Shown here piece after piece: positions 33,280 through 46,531 of a stretch of 64,000 nucleotides of DNA; within the stretch, counting starts at the first letter, position 1, and every line of letters begins with the position of its first letter. Under the pieces are notes generated by a model. That model did no database searches and was not told the DNA's origin. It worked only from the letters and a program-made list of their open reading frames with translations. This stretch comes from Serripes groenlandicus. Taxonomy: Eukaryota; Mollusca; Bivalvia; Cardiida; Cardiidae. Location of the stretch: contig JASEVX010000003.1 of the NCBI GenBank assembly GCA_031761405.1, positions 118,180,849 through 118,244,848 on the forward strand, in the 5' to 3' direction. Both the position numbers and the translations under genes were made by a program.

Positions 33280-36200
33280 GCTAAATCTATTACACACAGA
33301 TACAAGTGATGTATTAGTGATTCTGTCATATGGAATATCAATTGATATAAGACTCCATCGCACTCTGGTCGAGGTTTATACATCCATATATATGGGCACT
33401 AAGCAGTCTCAATGCTTACAGAGCGTTCCGAACTTAAGTCAACGGTTAGGGTGTCGAAATATACTTATTCATAGCAGTCTACCAAAAATATTACAAGCAG
33501 ATACAAGAAATATATAAGCGAATCTTATAGAATAGAGAATAATAATTGATATAAAACTTCATCAGGCTCTAATGTTGGTAAATTCCGTATATCGGCACTT
33601 AGCAGCCTCAATGCGTATAGTGCGTTCCGAATTAGGGTCTCGAAATATAATTATTCATTACTGCCTGACTTCTGATAATTTCAGTTAATCGGCACTCATT
33701 GCTTATATAACGTTCCGTACTTAGGTCAACGGTTAGGGTGTCGAAATATACTATTTAACACTGGCTACTAAATATTTTACAAGCAGGTACAAATGATATA
33801 TTAGCAAATCTGTCATAGAGAATAACAATTGATTTAAGACTTCTTCGCGCTATGAGGTTGATACAATCCGTATATCGGCACTTAGCAGCCTCAATGCTTA
33901 TAGAACGTTCCGAACTTAAGTCAATGGTTGGGGTGTCGACATATAATTATTCATAATAGTCTTCTAATTCTTTCACAAGCAGATACAATTGATACATTAG
34001 CGAATCTGTCATAAAGATTAACAATTGATATAAAATTCATGAGGCTCTGAGGTTGGTAAATTCCGTATATCGACACTTAGCAGCGTCAATGCATACAGAG
34101 CGTTCCGAACTTTAGTCAACGGTAAGGGTGTCTAAATATTAGTATTCATAATAGTTTACCATGTCTATCACACGCAGATACAATTGATATATTAGCAAAT
34201 ATGTCATAGAGAATAATTGATAAAATCCTTGTATCGGCACTTACCTGCCTCTATGCTCAGAGAGCGTTCAGAACTTAAGTCAACGGTTAGAGTGTAGAAA
34301 TATAATTATTCAAAACAGCCTTCTAAATCTATTACAAGCATATACAATTGACATATTAGCGAATCTGTCGTAGAGAATCATTGATATAAGTCTCCTTCAC
34401 GCTCTGAAGTTGATAAAAGCCGTATATCGGGCACTTAGCAGCCTCAATGCTTATAAAACATTCAGAACTTAAGTCAACGGTTAGGGTGTCGAAATATTAT
34501 TATTCATAATAGTCTTCTAAATCTATCAAAAGCAGATACAATTGACATATTAGCGAATCTGTCATAGAGAATCAGTGATATAAGTCGCCTTCATGCCCTG
34601 ATGTTGGTAAATACCGTATATCGGCACTTAGCAGCCTCAATGCTTACAGAGCGTTCAGAACTGAAGTCAACGGTTAGGGTGTAGAAATATAATTATTCAT
34701 AATCGTCTTCAAAATCTTTCAAAAGCAGATACAATTGAAATATTAGCGAATCTGTCATAGAGAATCAGTGATATAAGTCGCCTTCAGGCCCTGAGGTTGG
34801 TAAATACCGTATATCGGCACTTAGCAGCCACAATGCTTACAGAGCGTTCAGAACTGAAGTCAACGGTTAAGGTGTAGAAATATAATTATTCATAATAGTC
34901 TTCTTAATCTATCAAAAGCAGATAAAATTGACATATTAGCGAATCTGTCATAGAGAATCAGTGATATAAGTCGCCTTCATGCCCTGAGGTTGGTAAATAC
35001 CGTATATCGGCACTTAGCAGCCTCAATGCTTACAGAGCATTCAGAACTGAAGTCAACGGTTAGTGTGTAGAAATATAATTATTCATAATAGTCTTCTTAA
35101 TCTATCAAAAGTAGATATAATTGAAATATTAGCGAATCTGTCATAGAGAATCAGTGATATAAGTCGCCTTCAGGCCCTGAGGTTGGTAAATACCGTATAT
35201 CGGGCACTTAGCAGCCTCAATGCTTATAGAGCGCAGACTGAAGTCAACGGTTAGGGTGTCGAAATAAAATTATTCATAATAGTCTTCTAAATCTATCAAA
35301 TGCAGATACAATTGACATATTAGCGAATCTGTCATAGAGAATCATTGATATAAGTCACCTTAAGGCCCTGAGGTTGGTAAATACCGTATATCGGCACTTA
35401 GCAGCCTCAATGCTTATAGAGCGTTCAGAACTTAAGTCAACGGTTAGGGTGTAGAAATATAATTATTCAAAACAGCCTTCTAAATCTATTACAAGCATAT
35501 ACAATTGACATATTAGCGAATCTCTCATAGAGAATAATTGATATAAGTCTCCTTAAGGCCCTGAGGTTGGTAAATACCGTATATCGGCACTTAGCAGCCT
35601 GAATGATTATAGAGCGTTCAGAACTTAAGTCAACGGTTAGGGTGTAGAAATATAATTATTCAAAACAGCCTTCTAAATCTATTACAAGCATATACAATTG
35701 ACATATTAGCAAATCTGTCATAGAGAATAATTGATATAAGTCTCCTTAAGGCCCTGAGGTTGGTAAATACCGTATATCGGGCACTAAGCAGCCACAATGC
35801 TTATAGAACGTTCAGAACTTAAGTCAACGGTTAGGGTTTCGAAATATAATTAGTCATAATAGTCTTCTTAATCTATCAGAAGCAGATACAATTGCAATAT
35901 TAGCGAATCTGTCATAGAGAATCATTGATATAAGTCTCCTGTAGGCCCTGAGGTTGGTAAATACCGTATATCGGCACTTAGCAGCCTCAATGCTTACAGA
36001 GCGTTCCGAATTTTAGTCAACGGTAAGGGTGTCGAAATATTATTATTCATAATAGTTTACCATATCTATCAACGGAGATACAATTGACATATTCGCGAAG
36101 CTTTCATAGAGAATCATTGATATAAGTCTCCTTCAGGCCCTGAGGTTGGTAAATACCGTATATCGGCACTTAGCAGCCTCAATGCTTATAGAGCGTTCCG

Positions 36201-39200
36201 AATTTTAGTCAACGGTAAGGGTGTCGAAATATTATTATTCATAATAGTTTACCATATCTATCAACGCAGATACAATTGATATATTAGCGAATCGGTCTTA
36301 GAGAATCATGGATATAAGTCTCCTTCACGCTCTGAAGTTGATAAAAGCCGTATATCGGGCACTTAGCAGCCTCAATGCTTATAAAACATTCAGAACTTAA
36401 GTCAACGGTTAGGGTGTCGAAATATTATTATTCATAATAGTCTTCTAAATCTATCAAAAGCAGATACAATTGACATATTAGCGAATCTGTCATAGAGAAT
36501 CAGTGATATAAGTCGCCTTCATGCCCTGAGGTTGGTAAATACCGTATATCGGCACTTAGCAGCCTCAATGCTTACAGAGCGTTCAGAACTGAAGTCAACG
36601 GTTAGGGTGTAGATATATAATTATTCATAATAGTCTTCTTAATCTATCAAAAGCAGATACAATTGACATATTAGCGAATCTGTCATAGAGAATCAGTGAT
36701 ATAAGTCGCCTTCATGCCCTGAGGTTGGTAAATACCGTATATCGGCACTTAGCAGCCTCAATGCTTACAGAGCGTTCAGAACTGAAGTCAACGGTTAGGG
36801 TGTAGAAATATAATTATTCATAATAGTCTTCTAAATCTATCAAAAGCAGATACAATTGAAATAGTAGCGAATCTGTCATAGAGAATCAGTGATATAAGTC
36901 GCCTTCAGGCCCTGAGGTTGGTAAATACCGTATATCGGCACTTAGCAGCCTCAATGCTTACAGAGCGTTCAGAACTGAAGTCAACGGTTAGGGTGTAGAA
37001 ATATAATTATTCAAAACAGCCTTCTAAATCTATTACAAGCATATACAATTGACATATTAGCAAATCTGTCATAGAGAATAATTGATATAAGTCTCCTTAA
37101 GGCCCTGAGGTTGGTAAATACCGTATATCGGGCACTAAGCAGCCACAATGCTTATAGAACGTTCAGAACTTAAGTCAACGGTTAGGGTTTCGAAATATAA
37201 TTAGTCATAATAGTCTTCTTAATCTATCAGAAGCAGATACAATTGCAATATTAGCGAATCTGTCATAGAGAATCATTGATATAAGTCTCCTGTAGGCCCT
37301 GAGGTTGGTAAATACCGTATATCGGCACTTAGCAGCCTCAATGCTTACAGAGCGTTCCGAATTTTAGTCAACGGTAAGGGTGTCGAAATATTATTATTCA
37401 TAATAGTTTACCATATCTATCAACGGAGATACAATTGACATATTCGCGAAGCTTTCATAGAGAATCATTGATATAAGTCTCCTTCAGGCCCTGAGGTTGG
37501 TAAATACCGTATATCGGCACTTAGCAGCCTCAATGCTTATAGAGCGTTCCGAATTTTAGTCAACGGTAAGGGTGTCGAAATATTATTATTCATAATAGTT
37601 TACCATATCTATCAACGCAGATACAATTGATATATTAGCGAATCGGTCTTAGAGAATCATGGATATAAGTCTCCTTCACGCTCTGAAGTTGATAAAAGCC
37701 GTATATCGGGCACTTAGCAGCCTCAATGCTTATAAAACATTCAGAACTTAAGTCAACGGTTAGGGTGTCGAAATATTATTATTCATAATAGTCTTCTAAA
37801 TCTATCAAAAGCAGATACAATTGACATATTAGCGAATCTGTCATAGAGAATCAGTGATATAAGTCGCCTTCATGCCCTGAGGTTGGTAAATACCGTATAT
37901 CGGCACTTAGCAGCCTCAATGCTTACAGAGCGTTCAGAACTGAAGTCAACGGTTAGGGTGTAGATATATAATTATTCATAATAGTCTTCTTAATCTATCA
38001 AAAGCAGATACAATTGACATATTAGCGAATCTGTCATAGAGAATCAGTGATATAAGTCGCCTTCATGCCCTGAGGTTGGTAAATACCGTATATCGGCACT
38101 TAGCAGCCTCAATGCTTACAGAGCGTTCAGAACTGAAGTCAACGGTTAGGGTGTAGAAATATAATTATTCATAATAGTCTTCTAAATCTATCAAAAGCAG
38201 ATACAATTGAAATAGTAGCGAATCTGTCATAGAGAATCAGTGATATAAGTCGCCTTCAGGCCCTGAGGTTGGTAAATACCGTATATCGGCACTTAGCAGC
38301 CTCAATGCTTACAGAGCGTTCAGAACTGAAGTCAACGGTTAGGGTGTAGAAATATAATTATTCATAATAGTCTTCTTAATCTATCAAAAGCAGATACAAT
38401 TGAAATATTAGCGAATCTGTCATAGAGAATCAGTGATATAAGTCGCCTTCAGGCCCTGAGGTTGGTAGATACCGTATATCGGGCACTTAGCAGCCTCAAT
38501 GCTTATAGAGCGCAGAACTGAAGTCAACGGTTAGGGTGTAGAAATATAATTATTCATAATAGTCTTCTAAATCTATCAAATGCAGATACAATTGACATAT
38601 TAGCGAATCTTTCATAGAGAATCATTGATATAAGTCAACTTAAGGCCCTGAGGTTGGTAAATACCGTATATCGGCACTTAGCAGCCTCAATGCTTATAGA
38701 GCGTTCAGAACTTAAGTCAACGGTTAGGATGCAGAAATATAATTATTCAAAACAGCATTCTAAATCTATTACAAGCATATACAATTGACATATTAGCGAA
38801 TCTCTCATAGAGAATAATTGATATAAGTCGCCTGAAGGCCCTGAGGTTGGTAAATACCGTATATCGGCACTTAGCAGTCTCACTGCTTATAGAGCGTTCA
38901 GAACTTAAGTCAACGGTTAGGGTGTAGAAATATAATTATTTAAAACAGCCTTCTAAATCTATTACAAGCATATACAATTGACATATTAGCGAATCTCTCA
39001 TAGAGAATAATTGATATAAGTCGCCTTAAGGCCCTGAGGTTGGTAAATACCGTATATCGGCACTTAGCAGCCTCAATGCTTATAGAGCGTTCAGAACTTA
39101 AGTCAACGGTTAGGGTGTAGAAATATAATTATTCAAAACAGCCTTCTAAATCTATTACAAGCATATACAATTGAAATATTAGCGAATCTGTCATAGAGAA

Positions 39201-42200
39201 TAATTGATATAAGTCTCCTTAAGGCCCTGAGGTTGGTAAATACCGTATATCGGGCACTTAGCAGCCTCAATGCATATAGAACGTTTAGAACTTAAGTCAA
39301 CGGTTAGGGTTTCGAAATATAATTAGTCATAATAGTCTTCTTAATCTATCAAAAGCAGATACAATTGCAATATTAGCGAATCTGTCATAGAGAATCATTG
39401 ATATAAGTCTCCTGTAGGCCCTGAGGTTGGTAAATACCGTATATCGGCACTTAGCAGCCTCAATGCTTACAGAGCGTTCCGAATTTTAGTCAACGGTAAG
39501 GGTGTCGAAATATTATTATTCATAACAGTTTACCATATCTATCAACGCAGATACAATTGACATATTCGCGAAGCTTTCATAGAGAATCAAAGATATAAGT
39601 CTCCTTCAGGCCCTGAGGTTGGTAAATACCGTATATCGGCACTTAGCAGCCTCAATGCTTATAGAGCGTTCCGAATTTTAGTCACCGGTAAGGGTGTCGA
39701 AATATTATTATTCATAATAGTTTACCATATCTATCAACGCAGATACAATTGATATATTAGCGAATCTGTCTTAGGGAATAATTGATATAAGTCTCCTTCA
39801 CGCTCTGAGGTTGGTAAATACCGTATATCGGCACTTAGCAGTCTCAATGCTTACAGAGCATTCAGAACTTAAGTCAACGGTAAGGTTGTAGAAATATAAT
39901 TATTCATAATAGTCTTCTAAATCTATCAAAAGCAGATACAATTGAAATATTAGCGAATATGTCATAGAGAATCAAAGATATAAGTCGCCTTCAGGCCCTG
40001 ATGTTGGTAAATACCGTATATCGGCACTTAGCAGCCTCAATGCTTACAGAGCATTCAGAACTTAAGTCAACGGTAAGGTTGTAGAAATATAATTATTCAT
40101 AATAGTCTTCTAAATTTATCAAAAGCAGATACAATTGAAATATTAGCGAATATGTCATAGAGAATCATTGATATAAGTCGCCTTCAGGCCCTAAGGTTGG
40201 TAAATACCGTATATCGGCACTTAGCAGCCTCAATGCTTATAGAGCGTTCAGAACTTAAGTCAACGGTTAGGGTGTAGAAATATAATTATTCATAATAGTC
40301 TTCTAAATTTATCAAAAGCAGATACAATTGAAATATTAGCGAATATGTCATAGAGAATCATTGATATAAGTCGCCTTAAGGCCCTGAGGTTGGTAAATAC
40401 CGTATATCGGCACTTAGCAGCCTCAATGCTTATAGAGCGTTCAGAACTTAAGTCAACGGTTAGGGTGTAGAAATATAATTATTCATAATAGTCTTCTAAA
40501 TTTATCAAAAGCAGATACAATTGAAATATTAGCGAATCTGTCATAGAGAATCATTGATATAAGTCGCCTTCATGCCCTAAGGTTGGTAAATACCGTATAT
40601 CGGCACTTAGCAGCCTCAATGCTTACAGAGCGTTCCGAATTTTAGTCAACGGTAAGGGTGTCGAAATATTATTATTCATAATAGTTTACCATATCTATCA
40701 CACGCAGATACAATTGATATATTAGCGAATCTGTCATAGAGAATAATTGATAAAATCCTTGTATCGGCACTTACCAGCCTCTATGCTCAGAGAGCGTTCA
40801 GAACTTAAGTCAACGGTTAGGGTGTAGAAATATAATTATTCAAAACAGCCTTCTAAAGCTATTACAAGCATATACAATTGACATATTAGCGAATCTGTCA
40901 TAGAGAATAATTGATATAAGTCTCCTTAAGGCCCTGAGGTTGGTAAATACCGTATATCGGCACTTAGCAGCCGCAATGATTATAGAGCGTTCAGAACTTA
41001 AGTCAACGGTTAGGGTTTCGAAATATAATTAGTCATAATAGTCTTCCTAATCTATCAAAAGCAGATACAATTGAAATATTAGCGAATCTGTCATAGAGAA
41101 TCATAGATATAAGTCTCCTTCAGGCCCTGAGGTTGGTAAATACCGTATATCGGCACTTAGCAGTCTCAATGCTTACAGAGCGTTCCGAATTTTAGTCAAC
41201 GGTAAGGGTGTCGAAATATTATTATTCATAATAGTTTACCATATCTATCAACGCAGATACAATTGATATATTAGCGAATCTGTCTTAGGGAATAATTGAT
41301 ATAAGTCTCCTTCAGGCCCTGAGGTTGGTAAATACCGTATATCGGCACTTAGCAGCCTCAATGCTTACAGAGGGTTCCGAATTTTAGTCAACGGTAAGGG
41401 TGTCGAAATATTATTATTCATAATAGTTTACCATATCTATCAACGCAGATACAATTGATATATATGCGAATCTGTCATAGAGAATAATTGATATAAGTCT
41501 CCTTCAGCCCTGAGGTTGGTAAATACCGTATATCGGCACTTAGCAGCCTCAATGCTTATAGAGCGTTCCGAATTTTAGTCAACGGTAAGGTTGTCGAAAT
41601 ATTATTATTCATAATAGTTTACCATATCTATCACACGCAGATACAATTGATATATTAGCGAATCTGTCATAGAGAATAATTGATAAAATCCTTGTATCGG
41701 CACTTACCAGCCTCTATGCTCAGAGAGCGTTCAGAACTTAAGTCAACGGTTAGGGTGTAGAAATATAATTATTCAAAACAGCCTTCTAAATCTATTACAA
41801 GCATATACAATTGACATATTAGCGAATCTGTCATAGAGAATAATTGATATAAGTCTCCTTAAGGCCATGAGGTTGGTAAATACCGTATATCGGGCACTTA
41901 GCAGCCTCAATGCTTATAGAAGGTTCAGAACTTAAATATAATTAGTCATAATAGTCTTCTTAATCTATCAAAAGCAGATACATTTGAAATATTAGCGAAT
42001 CTGTCATAGAGAATCATTGATATAAGTCTCCTTCAGGCCCTGAGGTTGGTAAATACCGTATATCGGCACTTAGCAGCCTCAATGCTTACATAGCGTTCCG
42101 AATTTTAGTCAACGGTAAGGGTGTCGAAATATTATTATTCATAATAGTTTACCATATCTATCAACGCAGATACAATTGACATATTCGCGAAGCTTTCATA

Positions 42201-42267
42201 GAGAATCAAAGATATAAGTCTCTTTCAGGCCCTGAGGTTGGTAAATACCGTATATCGGCACTTAGGT
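33280..42267 (+). repeat. 9-kb satellite array, about 193-bp monomer
   Basis: About 46 monomers repeat the landmark TACCGTATATCGGCACTTAG every 193-194 bp, for example at 35,382, 35,575, 35,768 and 35,962. Two main monomer types alternate: one with TTCAGAACTTAAGTCAACGG, the other with TTCCGAATTTTAGTCAACGG. A shortened monomer (TTGATAAAATCCTTGTATCGG) occurs at about 34,213, 40,749 and 41,682. Monomers at the left edge (33,280-34,000) are the most diverged, as expected of array ends. The right end stops abruptly at 42,267. No coding capacity. Confidence 0.97.
35640..38340 (+). repeat. Higher-order duplication, 2 x 1,351 bp (seven monomers)
   Basis: Sequence at about 35,640-36,990 recurs at +1,351 bp (about 36,991-38,340), including rare variants such as GGTGTAGATATATAATTATT (36,606 and 37,957) and CAACGGAGATAC (36,070 and 37,421). 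In the sections I compared I saw no differences, so this is a very recent event by unequal exchange or amplification. Confidence 0.93.
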
Positions 42268-42269
42268 TT

Positions 42270-42343
42270 GAGTCAGTAAAACGATCTGAAACGAGCAGCG
42301 AGTCTGAAGACGAAGCAGGACGTGAAATTGTTCGTGATGAATG
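42270..42343 (+). pseudogene. Short acidic coding tail abutting the satellite
   Basis: Immediately after the satellite, an open stretch reads FESVKRSETSSESEDE and ends in a TGA near 42,343. It could be the last exon of a gene whose body was displaced by the array, or chance. No domain is visible. Confidence 0.2.
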
Positions 42344-42577
42344 ATTCGTGCTATTTTCAGCTCAAAAGTATTGATAACATGCGAGAATAAATTATTTTTT
42401 GTAAAAGGTTATTTTAAGAAGCATTTTAACTTTAATTATTTATATCTAGAACTACTTTTAGATTGATATCTGTTCGTTTTGACAGGGATTTTTGTTTCTA
42501 CTCCATAAGTCAAATTTAAACACATGTTTGCGTATTTTCCCGATTCTCAAGGACGATTAAGTTCTTTTTTTACTTAC

Positions 42578-42757
42578 GGGCCTTGGTTGTTGAAACTCAT
42601 TATTCCAAGCGCCGACAGAGACAAAATCGTTGTCGGAAGAATAACAATCATCGGAAACGACTTCGAGATCAGAAATATCTGATTGAATGTCAGACGGGGT
42701 GAAGCCAGAAAAAAAACCAGATTCAGACTCAAAAATCGGCCATATTGGACAATGCAA
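42578..42757 (-). CDS. Acidic first-exon candidate, possibly of a piggyBac-like transposase
   Basis: The minus strand starts at the ATG at 42,757 and encodes 60 residues rich in Ser and Asp (SDIQSDISDLEVVSDD, then SSDNDF and WNNEFQQPRP). It ends at 42,578 before a consensus donor GTAAGT, in phase 0. Such acidic N-termini ending in W..F..P are seen before the catalytic domain in piggyBac-like proteins, but no catalytic part is found here, so the assignment is tentative. Confidence 0.4.
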
Positions 42758-42864
42758 TGTACAGACAATAATTAAAATTAGATGAAATTTGGCTAACTCA
42801 TCTTAATCAAACAGGTATTCTGACGACGAAATTAAAAACATCTTGACAAAAAGTTAGAAGCTCT

Positions 42865-43018
42865 TTAACTCTTTCCCACGTACAGACAATTTCTACAACA
42901 AAAGAATATATTCATACAGGGTTGCTTCATTGTGTTTGGGATCATTACGCTATGTGCAATTTCTCTCGTTTTCAAATGTCGTCTGTTTCAGAATTTTTGA
43001 TATGGAGTAAGGGATAAA
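42865..43018. mobile_element. TTAA-CCCTTTCCC MITE, short copy
   Basis: TTTAACTCTTTCCCACGTACAG at the left and GATATGGAGTAAGGGATAAA at the right. The TIRs are more degraded than in the 45-57-kb copies. Confidence 0.6.
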
Positions 43019-43356
43019 TGAACTACAAAGCACTGTTGTCAAGGTCATTTGTATTGCATGCTTCAGTAATTTTCCATTTGATCTGGGTGACTAAGTTGCA
43101 CGTGGCTCATAATAATAATACCGTGTCAAATGAAAACCCGCCTTCCGATAGTTGGGAATATTCAGATAAATATGCTCTTCTGTTAAGACTGATCAGGAAC
43201 ATCACTGTTCGTAATATCGTCACACAATTATCGAAGTATTTGGTGAACAGTAATGAACAAAAGCCGGCATTGCAATTATGTAAAAAGATACAAACTGCCT
43301 TAAAATTTGGAAACAAAACAGATTGTCTATTTTTATGTGTCGTGACTCAATCTTGA
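43018..43356 (+). CDS. Hypothetical 112-residue open frame
   Basis: A hydrophobic N-terminus (SFVLHASVIFHLIWV) could be a signal anchor, followed by a mixed segment with YALLLRLIRNITVRNI. No known domain, and no splice or promoter evidence. It may be chance. Confidence 0.2.
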   Translation: MNYKALLSRSFVLHASVIFHLIWVTKLHVAHNNNTVSNENPPSDSWEYSDKYALLLRLIRNITVRNIVTQLSKYLVNSNEQKPALQLCKKIQTALKFGNKTDCLFLCVVTQS

Positions 43357-43470
43357 TATATATGGTGCAAAGTGATGTAATGTTATAGAAAACCCTTGTG
43401 AAATAATTACATTAAACAATTACAAATGGATTCGGATATTTTCATAGGAATACGGTAATTTTCAAGCTTA

Positions 43471-43679
43471 TCAGTTCCCGACGCATTTCATTTTCACACG
43501 AAAAATGTACTTGTCGGAACAAACCACGGTATGTTTTGTCGGACCTTTCCAAAGTTTTCGCGTCGAGTCCAATGCCTTTATCCACATTTTCCTTACTGTG
43601 TCGTCCTTGTGGAATCTATGAAAGCTATCACTGCCTTCGGCATGTTGAAACACCCCCCTACTACACACTCTCTGGGCAT
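43471..43679 (-). pseudogene. THAP zinc-finger domain remnant
   Basis: From the ATG at 43,679 the minus strand reads MPRECVVGGC, the usual THAP start with the first zinc Cys pair. After a frameshift it continues with SFHRFHKDDTVRKMWIKAL and KHTVVCSDKY, which match the FHRFPKD, W-I and HxVVCSxHF parts of THAP domains. A stop follows soon after. THAP domains bind DNA and occur in P-element-type transposases and host regulators. The frameshift and the altered HF-like end indicate a dead copy. Confidence 0.72.
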
Positions 43680-44077
43680 TTTCACGTTTTATTTCTCTTT
43701 AATTCTTCCAAATATATCGATGCGTTCACGATTTACACTGTCAACATAACAGTGCATTGAATTCCCCGTGAGCACGTCACTTCCGGCATTTTTTACGGAA
43801 ATTGCCGATCTTTTTTTTTCGTTAATCTCGACCTGGCTTATTTTGAGCCCGGATTTTAAATGCTTATTAAAGTTATTTTTTTGAAATTTTTTAAAGGAAA
43901 TTCTTATCACATTAGGTTTTAATGACTTTTCCCTACATATTAATCGCGTATTTGAATGTCATTCTTGGTACCCTTTAAGAGGGATGTTCAATATCAACAA
44001 AAGGATAAGCAGACTAAATGATGTTTAAATGATGAAGGAAAAACTGGATGAAAGACATCAATTTATTGTGTTATATA

Positions 44078-44152
44078 ATTTATATTAGGTTGGAAATTTG
44101 CACATTTTTCGGCTCAGCTTTGCACATTGTTAAGTAACCTAATATATAAATC
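44078..44152. repeat. Imperfect inverted repeat
   Basis: ATTTATATTAGGTT and AACCTAATATATAAAT form arms around a spacer with TTTGCACAT twice. It could be a very small foldback element. The flanking stretches at 43,680-44,075 and 44,155-44,380 show nothing else. Confidence 0.5.
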
Positions 44153-44379
44153 AAATACCTGTAACAGTTAGCTTAAGTATCCTTGTAGATGCAACAAGCC
44201 TTCAATTCTCAAGAACATGCATACATCCTGTGCAAATCACTTACAAACATGGTTGTGTTCATCACAATTTTTTTTTATATTATGTGTTTACCCAACTAAA
44301 TTATAAACGAATACAAACATTTGGGAGAAAAAGTGTACAAGTCAATTGTTATAAAAACACACTCAGTTCATTAAGGCAT

Positions 44380-44962
44380 AGATAGTCTATAAGTATGTTA
44401 TTTCTTTCCGTGTTTGACAGACGACAGACACAGACCGGTCACAATAGACACATACCGGTCACAATAGACACAGACCGGTCACAATATACGCAGACCGGTC
44501 ACAATATACACAGACCGGTCACAATAGACACAGACCGGTCACAATAGACACAGACCGGTCACAATATACACAGACCGGTCACAATATACACGGACCCGTC
44601 ACAATATACACAGACCGGTCACAATATACACGGACCGGTCACAATAAACACAGACCGGTCACAATAGACACAGACCGGTCACAATAGACACAGACCGGTC
44701 ATAATAGACACAGACCGGTCACAATATACACCGACCGGTCACAATAGACACAGACCGGTCAAAATAGACACAGACCGGTCACAATAGACACAGACCGGTC
44801 ACACTATACACATACCGGTCACAATAGACACATACCGGTCACAATATACACAGACTGGTCACAATAGGCACATACAGGTCACAATAGACACAGACCGGTC
44901 ACAATAGACACAGACCGGTCACAATAGCTCATCGTGAGTCTGTGGCTCAGGTGAGCTAAAAA
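44380..44962 (-). mobile_element. TAGCTCACC-type element with expanded minisatellite
   Basis: Read on the minus strand, the element begins at about 44,962 with TTTTTAGCTCACCTGAGCC, then CACGATGAGCTATTGTGACC. The last part of this head is the unit that has expanded into the 20-bp array. After the array comes GTCGTCTGTCAAACACGG, which matches the GTCCGTCGTC segment that normally follows the head in this family. Confidence 0.7.
44420..44926. repeat. 20-bp minisatellite, about 25 copies
   Basis: Units of ACAATAGACACAGACCGGTC with a few substitutions run in strict 20-bp register. Confidence 0.97.
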
Positions 44963-45261
44963 CCCTACAACAGCGTATAATTATGCTCATAATTCTCACA
45001 TGCTTATCCAGTTTCGACCAGTACATGTAAATCCAGCATTAGTTCATGCAGACACAGGGAACCTCGTCAAATGTTTTCCTTCATGTATCCATTTTATGTT
45101 CTATTCCTATCCAACACACAGAAACTTTCGGACGCACATGCATCAGATTACTTTTGAAAACATTGTGACAAAAATGGTAAATTTCTAAAAATGAGCAATT
45201 TCTCCGTTTGCCACAAAATATTCAACTTTTACCAGTTACTATACACACTCGTTTATAGAGT

Positions 45262-45400
45262 GTTGACCGCCTCGGTGGTGCATTGGTAGAGCGACCGGTC
45301 GGGTCATACCAACGACTCTTTAATGGTAGTTGTGGGTTTCCCTGTTGGGCGCTTAGGATTGTATTTAGACAAGGACCAAACATAGTACATGGATACCTCG
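45262..45400 (+). mobile_element. tRNA-derived SINE-like head
   Basis: ACCGCCTCGGTGGTGCATTGGTAGAGCG is a tRNA-like 5' half with an A-box-like element, followed by a degenerate B-box region (GTGGGTTTCCCT). It continues for about 90 bases and then meets a MITE at 45,416. Confidence 0.6.
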
Positions 45401-45415
45401 CTATCATGAGATATT

Positions 45416-45647
45416 TTAACCCTTTCCCTCATATAGACGCTTTCTGACGCCTCTACAGCAGACGGCTTTTTAAAAAAACATAGTAACAAAAGAAGAAATT
45501 GCACAAAACGTGCAATTTCTCCTTTTGTCACAATGTTTTCCTCTTTTAGTCATAGGTTATCCATTCAATTATAGAGATTTTCCACTATTTGACAAAATGT
45601 GTTCAAAGTCGTCTGCTGCAGAATTGTCATATGAGGGAAAGGGTTAA
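45416..45647. mobile_element. TTAA-CCCTTTCCC MITE, full copy
   Basis: The 232-bp copy runs from TTAACCCTTTCCCTCATAT to ATGAGGGAAAGGGTTAA. Subterminal GCAGCAGACG/CGTCTGCTGC-type blocks and a central palindrome AAATTGCACAAAACGTGCAATTT let nearly the whole element fold back. From 45,650 to 46,330 there is no other recognisable feature. Confidence 0.9.
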
Positions 45648-46531
45648 TAACACATTTCAATGACATTTTGAAGTTTTATTTATGATTTAACATTCATACC
45701 TTCAAAACAAGCATTTAATCAAAAAAAAATCATTGTTGTTCATAACTCATTATAATGAAAATAGGTACTGACCACAAAACAAACAACAGAGCCATAATGG
45801 TCCTATATTGATTAATTAACAATTTAAGTTTGAAGGACAGCCTTACAGACTAGCATCCCAAAAGTCAATAATGATTAAAAAGAAATCACATAGATATGAA
45901 TGTACACAACATGATAATTCTTTTCACAGACATACTTTATTAATTAAACAAGAGAACCAGTATAGCTCCACTGTCTAAGCCAAACAAAAAGAGACATAAG
46001 AGGGCCAGTATCGCTCAAAAAAAAAAATAAGGCTAAAGAAATCAGCTGCATACATTTAGAGGACTATTCCATTTGAGAAGATTTTTTTTTATACATAATA
46101 GTGTTCACTTTAGTCATATAATGAAAAACAGCACCAGATGGCCATATTATTTGACTAATCAACAAAACTTGCATGAGTCTCGCCCAAAGAGCATTTCTTC
46201 AAATTTATTTGGAAATCACATAAATAGTTTCGAGAAGTGTGGTTGTGACCGAATTTCATCACAATTTTGTCACATATGACAGTCAATGTGCCATGAGATA
46301 AGCTTGAATGGCTTTCAACAAGTAGAGCTAAAAACGGTTGATACCCTTTCCCACATGCAGACACATTTTAAGATATCTGCAGCAGATGAGGTTTGAATAC
46401 ATTGCGGGAAATGGAGAACAAATGAATAATGAGCAATCTTCTTATTATGCTTTCTACTATATTCTAAAATCACACTTTCAAATAATTTCATCTTCTGTAG
46501 AATTATTGTATACAATAAAAGGATCAAATTA

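Noticed and set aside
33280..42267. Regularly spaced repeats suggesting a CRISPR array
   Set aside because: The whole 193-bp period is repeated with no unique spacers, and the context is eukaryotic. The same applies to the 19-, 20-, 32-, 38- and 54-bp arrays.
33280..42267. TTAGGG in each satellite monomer as a telomeric signal
   Set aside because: It is a single TTAGGG inside each 193-bp unit, not a run of telomeric repeats.
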